A stretch of DNA of 34,060 bases from Planctomycetota bacterium (GTDB lineage: Bacteria; Planctomycetota; UBA8108; JACQVS01). Within the stretch, counting starts at the first letter, position 1, and each line of letters opens with the position of its first letter. Position numbers and translations under genes: made by a program. Shown here piece after piece: positions 32,106 through 34,060 of this stretch. The notes under the pieces were generated by a model. The model had not been told where the DNA came from. It saw only the letters and a list, made by a program, of their open reading frames with translations, and made no database searches. Location of the stretch: NCBI GenBank assembly GCA_028280485.1, contig JANQLS010000172.1, forward strand, positions 1-34,060, read 5' to 3'.

Positions 32106-32454
32106 GGCCCCAAGGAACCCGTAGAGGTCTTAACGCCTAAATTAAGAGGAGATAGGGCATTTTTAACATTGGCTGGGATTCTCGCTTCTGTTAAAATCTT
32201 GAGTTGATTATCAGAACACGGCTTTAAGTGTATCAGAAGCTAGAATTGAAGACTGAACAAACTCTCAAACCTCCTTCGGCCAGTTCGTGATGAGCGGTTA
32301 TTTGCTTTAATTTCCCTCATTAAGTTGAAGAATTTTTGCTGAGATCCGTCCTTTAAATATGCCTCTTTAAGCCGTTTAGAATTAAAAGCTAAAACTGGAT
32401 TGCCCTCACAGCAACCCGTAAGAAATCAAGTAAGTCCAAAACCTTGGAGTTATC
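32106..32454. other. Intergenic region after recG
   Basis: No gene, strong hairpin or convincing promoter was found in this 349-bp stretch. It separates recG from the small membrane protein gene and must contain that gene's promoter. Confidence 0.5.
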
Positions 32455-32829
32455 ATGAAGCAAAATATCATTATTTGTCTCTTGTCTGTCGTAGCTACTT
32501 TGTTGGCTGTTGTCGTCGTCCAAAACTTCACCCAACAAAATGTCTTGGTAGGTCAAAGTGGTGGTAGCACCGCCACCGTCGGCCCTATCGGGGTTGCCAC
32601 TGGAAAGTTCCAAGGTGGTGGTGATTCTCAAGCATTCTGGCTTTATCTCCCCGGTGAAGACCGATTGATGGTTTACAACTTGGGTTCTAGAAATCGCTTA
32701 GAACTCCGTGCCGTCAGAAATGTTGAATACGACAAGCAGCTCTTTGATCATTCTTTCTCAGGTAAGTACCCAAAAGTGAAAGATGTTCAAGTTGAAGTCA
32801 AAAAACAAATGTCGAGAACCAAGAAATAA
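32455..32829 (+). CDS. Small single-pass membrane or exported protein, function unknown
   Basis: The product is 124 residues. One hydrophobic segment (about 4-23, IIICLLSVVATLLAVVVVQNF) may be a signal anchor. A short Gly/Ser/Thr stretch follows (GQSGGSTATVGPIGVATGKFQGGG), then a compact beta-rich part (QAFWLYLPGEDRLMVYNLGSRNRLELRAVRNVEYD) and a basic tail. The ATG at 32455 is preceded by GGAG six bases upstream. The small size, single anchor and beta domain do not match a family I can name. Regular codon choice suggests real and fairly strong expression. A hairpin (32857-32898) closes the gene. Confidence 0.8.
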   Translation: MKQNIIICLLSVVATLLAVVVVQNFTQQNVLVGQSGGSTATVGPIGVATGKFQGGGDSQAFWLYLPGEDRLMVYNLGSRNRLELRAVRNVEYDKQLFDHSFSGKYPKVKDVQVEVKKQMSRTKK

Positions 32830-32856
32830 TAACCCTAAAGGTTTTCAGACAAATAA

Positions 32857-32898
32857 CTTAAAGCGGTGCGCTGAGTCGATTGAGCCCACCGCTTTAAG
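32857..32898 (+). terminator. Hairpin, possible terminator of the small membrane protein gene
   Basis: CTTAAAGCGGTG (32857-32868) pairs perfectly over 12 bp with CACCGCTTTAAG (32887-32898), and the loop is 18 bases. The following sequence (TTCTATATAAAC) is only weakly T rich, so termination may be incomplete or Rho-assisted. The rest of 32830-33187 holds nothing else I can identify. Confidence 0.55.
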
Positions 32899-33187
32899 TT
32901 CTATATAAACAGTTCTAAAAAGTGCCTCTGGAATTTGAGGATTGCCTGGTATGATAGGCACTATTCATTTTCTACTTCGGTAAGAAATTGAAGCAGAACT
33001 ACCTCTCTATTACAGGAAATGAACCCAGTGATCTGCCGTTCTTCCTGGTGATTCAACACAAACGATTTTCGCAAGTGCAGTAATGATGCTGAGCAAGAAT
33101 GGGTCTTGCTAAGTAAAGCTGATTTCAACAAAGAAAATCCCATTAAATTCACCAATATACGGTTGATAGGAATACGAGGATAAAGTC

Positions 33188-34060
33188 GTGAGCGACGAGT
33201 TAATTAATTTTAGTGATGCCGCCCAACAGCTCCAGGTTTCAGAATCTGAACTTGATAAATTGGTAGCTAATCGGGAAATCGACTGCGTAAAAGACGGTGA
33301 TGAAATCTTCTTTAAGCCTGACATCATCGCTCAATTCAAGAAAAGCGCAAAGACTGAACCTACTATCATCCTCTCCGATGATGAAATGGACCTTTTGGAT
33401 GGCGTCGAGGAAATCAATCTCGACGAATTTGATATTCCAGAAGAAGAAGAGGAAGTCTCTATCAGCCTTTCTGCCGATGATGACGACCTCTTAACCGGAG
33501 AACCTGAAGTTGAGCTTTCAGTTCCTGCAGGTGGCGCCGGTGAAAAAGAAGAAGCTGCTGATGACGACGGGCTGGAAGATTTTGATCTTTCCGACCTCAG
33601 CCTCGACGATGACGAAGCCGACGATGACTCTGCGACTTCAGTCGAAGATCTCGGCGATCTCACCGAAATTTCACTCGATGACGAAGATGAGGCTGAAGCG
33701 CCTCAAGAAGAAGCTGCTGATGATGACTTCGGCGAGCTCACCCTCGAAGGTGATGACGATCTCGATATCCTCAGCTTAGACGACGATGATGATTCTGAAG
33801 CCACTCAAGAAACCGCCGACGCTGGCGACTTGAGCGACGATACCGTCTTGAGCCTCGATGGTCTCTTGGACGACGACGATGTCGCCCAGACCGACAGCAC
33901 GACTCCTGTACCCGGTACTGAGGTTGACGGTTTAGAACTCGATCTCGACGATGATGACGACCTCACTCTCGAAGGTTCTATCTCAGACGATACAATCCTC
34001 GACACCGATGTCTTAGATCTCACCGATGAAGACGACGATTTCAACTTGGATGAAGGTTTG
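33188..34060 (+). CDS. HTH-domain protein with a long acidic tail, 3' end beyond the window
   Basis: The GTG at 33188 has CGAGGA eight bases upstream and an in-frame stop at 33167, so this start is firm. The frame remains open to the last base (291 codons so far). Residues about 5-50 form an excisionase/MerR-type HTH (LINFSDAAQQLQVSESELDKLVANREIDCVKDGDEIFFKPDIIAQF). This is followed by a very long Asp/Glu-rich region, with Leu and Ser at regular intervals, that is surely disordered. Short motifs recur, such as SDDTVLSLDGLLDDDD and SDDTILDTDVLDLTDEDDD, and AADDD followed by LSLDDD. Such an acidic tail might bind calcium, mimic DNA or engage a basic partner; none of this is shown. The missing C-terminus may hold a membrane or other domain. 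Confidence 0.88.
   Translation, partial: MSDELINFSDAAQQLQVSESELDKLVANREIDCVKDGDEIFFKPDIIAQFKKSAKTEPTIILSDDEMDLLDGVEEINLDEFDIPEEEEEVSISLSADDDDLLTGEPEVELSVPAGGAGEKEEAADDDGLEDFDLSDLSLDDDEADDDSATSVEDLGDLTEISLDDEDEAEAPQEEAADDDFGELTLEGDDDLDILSLDDDDDSEATQETADAGDLSDDTVLSLDGLLDDDDVAQTDSTTPVPGTEVDGLELDLDDDDDLTLEGSISDDTILDTDVLDLTDEDDDFNLDEGL

Noticed and set aside
1..34060. CRISPR array, prophage, secondary-metabolite or restriction genes
   Set aside because: No regularly spaced direct repeats, and no gene of these kinds among the recognisable frames.

Overview
The window looks like a chromosomal segment of a bacterium in or near the Planctomycetota. This is inferred from protein style, not from a marker tree. 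The clues are a large exported LTD/CotH protein ending in a paired dockerin-like EF-hand module, several signal-peptide proteins found typically in planctomycetes, a HEAT-repeat exported protein, a membrane coiled-coil/BRCT protein, and an HTH protein with a very acidic Asp-rich tail. Gene density is low: several gaps exceed 1.5 kb and are filled with repeats and hairpins.

Layout. At the left edge is a DDE transposase open to the window boundary. Next comes the trans-translation pair on the minus strand: tmRNA (ssrA, 1426-1784), with smpB upstream of it. A tRNA-Leu(CAG) with promoter and terminator follows. Then come two paralogous small membrane proteins, an unknown three- or four-helix membrane protein, and an M24 metallopeptidase. 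Minus-strand genes 6109-18610 are an anchored unknown protein, the 1217-aa LTD/CotH/dockerin protein, an exported TPR-like protein, and the housekeeping group coaE-rho-yceH; one small plus-strand gene (13309) lies among them. On the right, plus-strand genes are a TM/coiled-coil/BRCT-like protein, a tatC with a very large insertion, a divergent ychF-family NTPase, an exported HEAT protein, dnaA with an N-terminal extension and an altered box-recognition motif, recG, a small single-pass membrane protein, and an HTH/acidic protein that runs off the right edge.

The most notable content is non-coding. A 166-bp element occurs four times (4547-4712, 19186-19351 inverted, 21607-21822, 27226-27361). 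It is built from five successive hairpins and bounded by short inverted repeats next to TAATTA. Stems 1-3 vary between copies with compensatory changes, whereas the stem-4 hairpin is identical in all copies. One copy sits inside a second, unrelated inverted-repeat element (136-144 bp) that has an intact copy and degraded copies elsewhere in the window, so the five-hairpin element has moved. A third set of hairpins shares a GTAGT(C) lead-in and tends to sit at gene ends. Together these suggest a genome carrying several families of small structured, probably non-autonomous repeats.

The protein-level oddities are the TatC periplasmic-loop insertion (about 215 residues), a DnaA lacking the usual His-Thr-Thr box-contact motif, and a YchF paralogue with an altered G3 motif and a well-conserved C-terminus.
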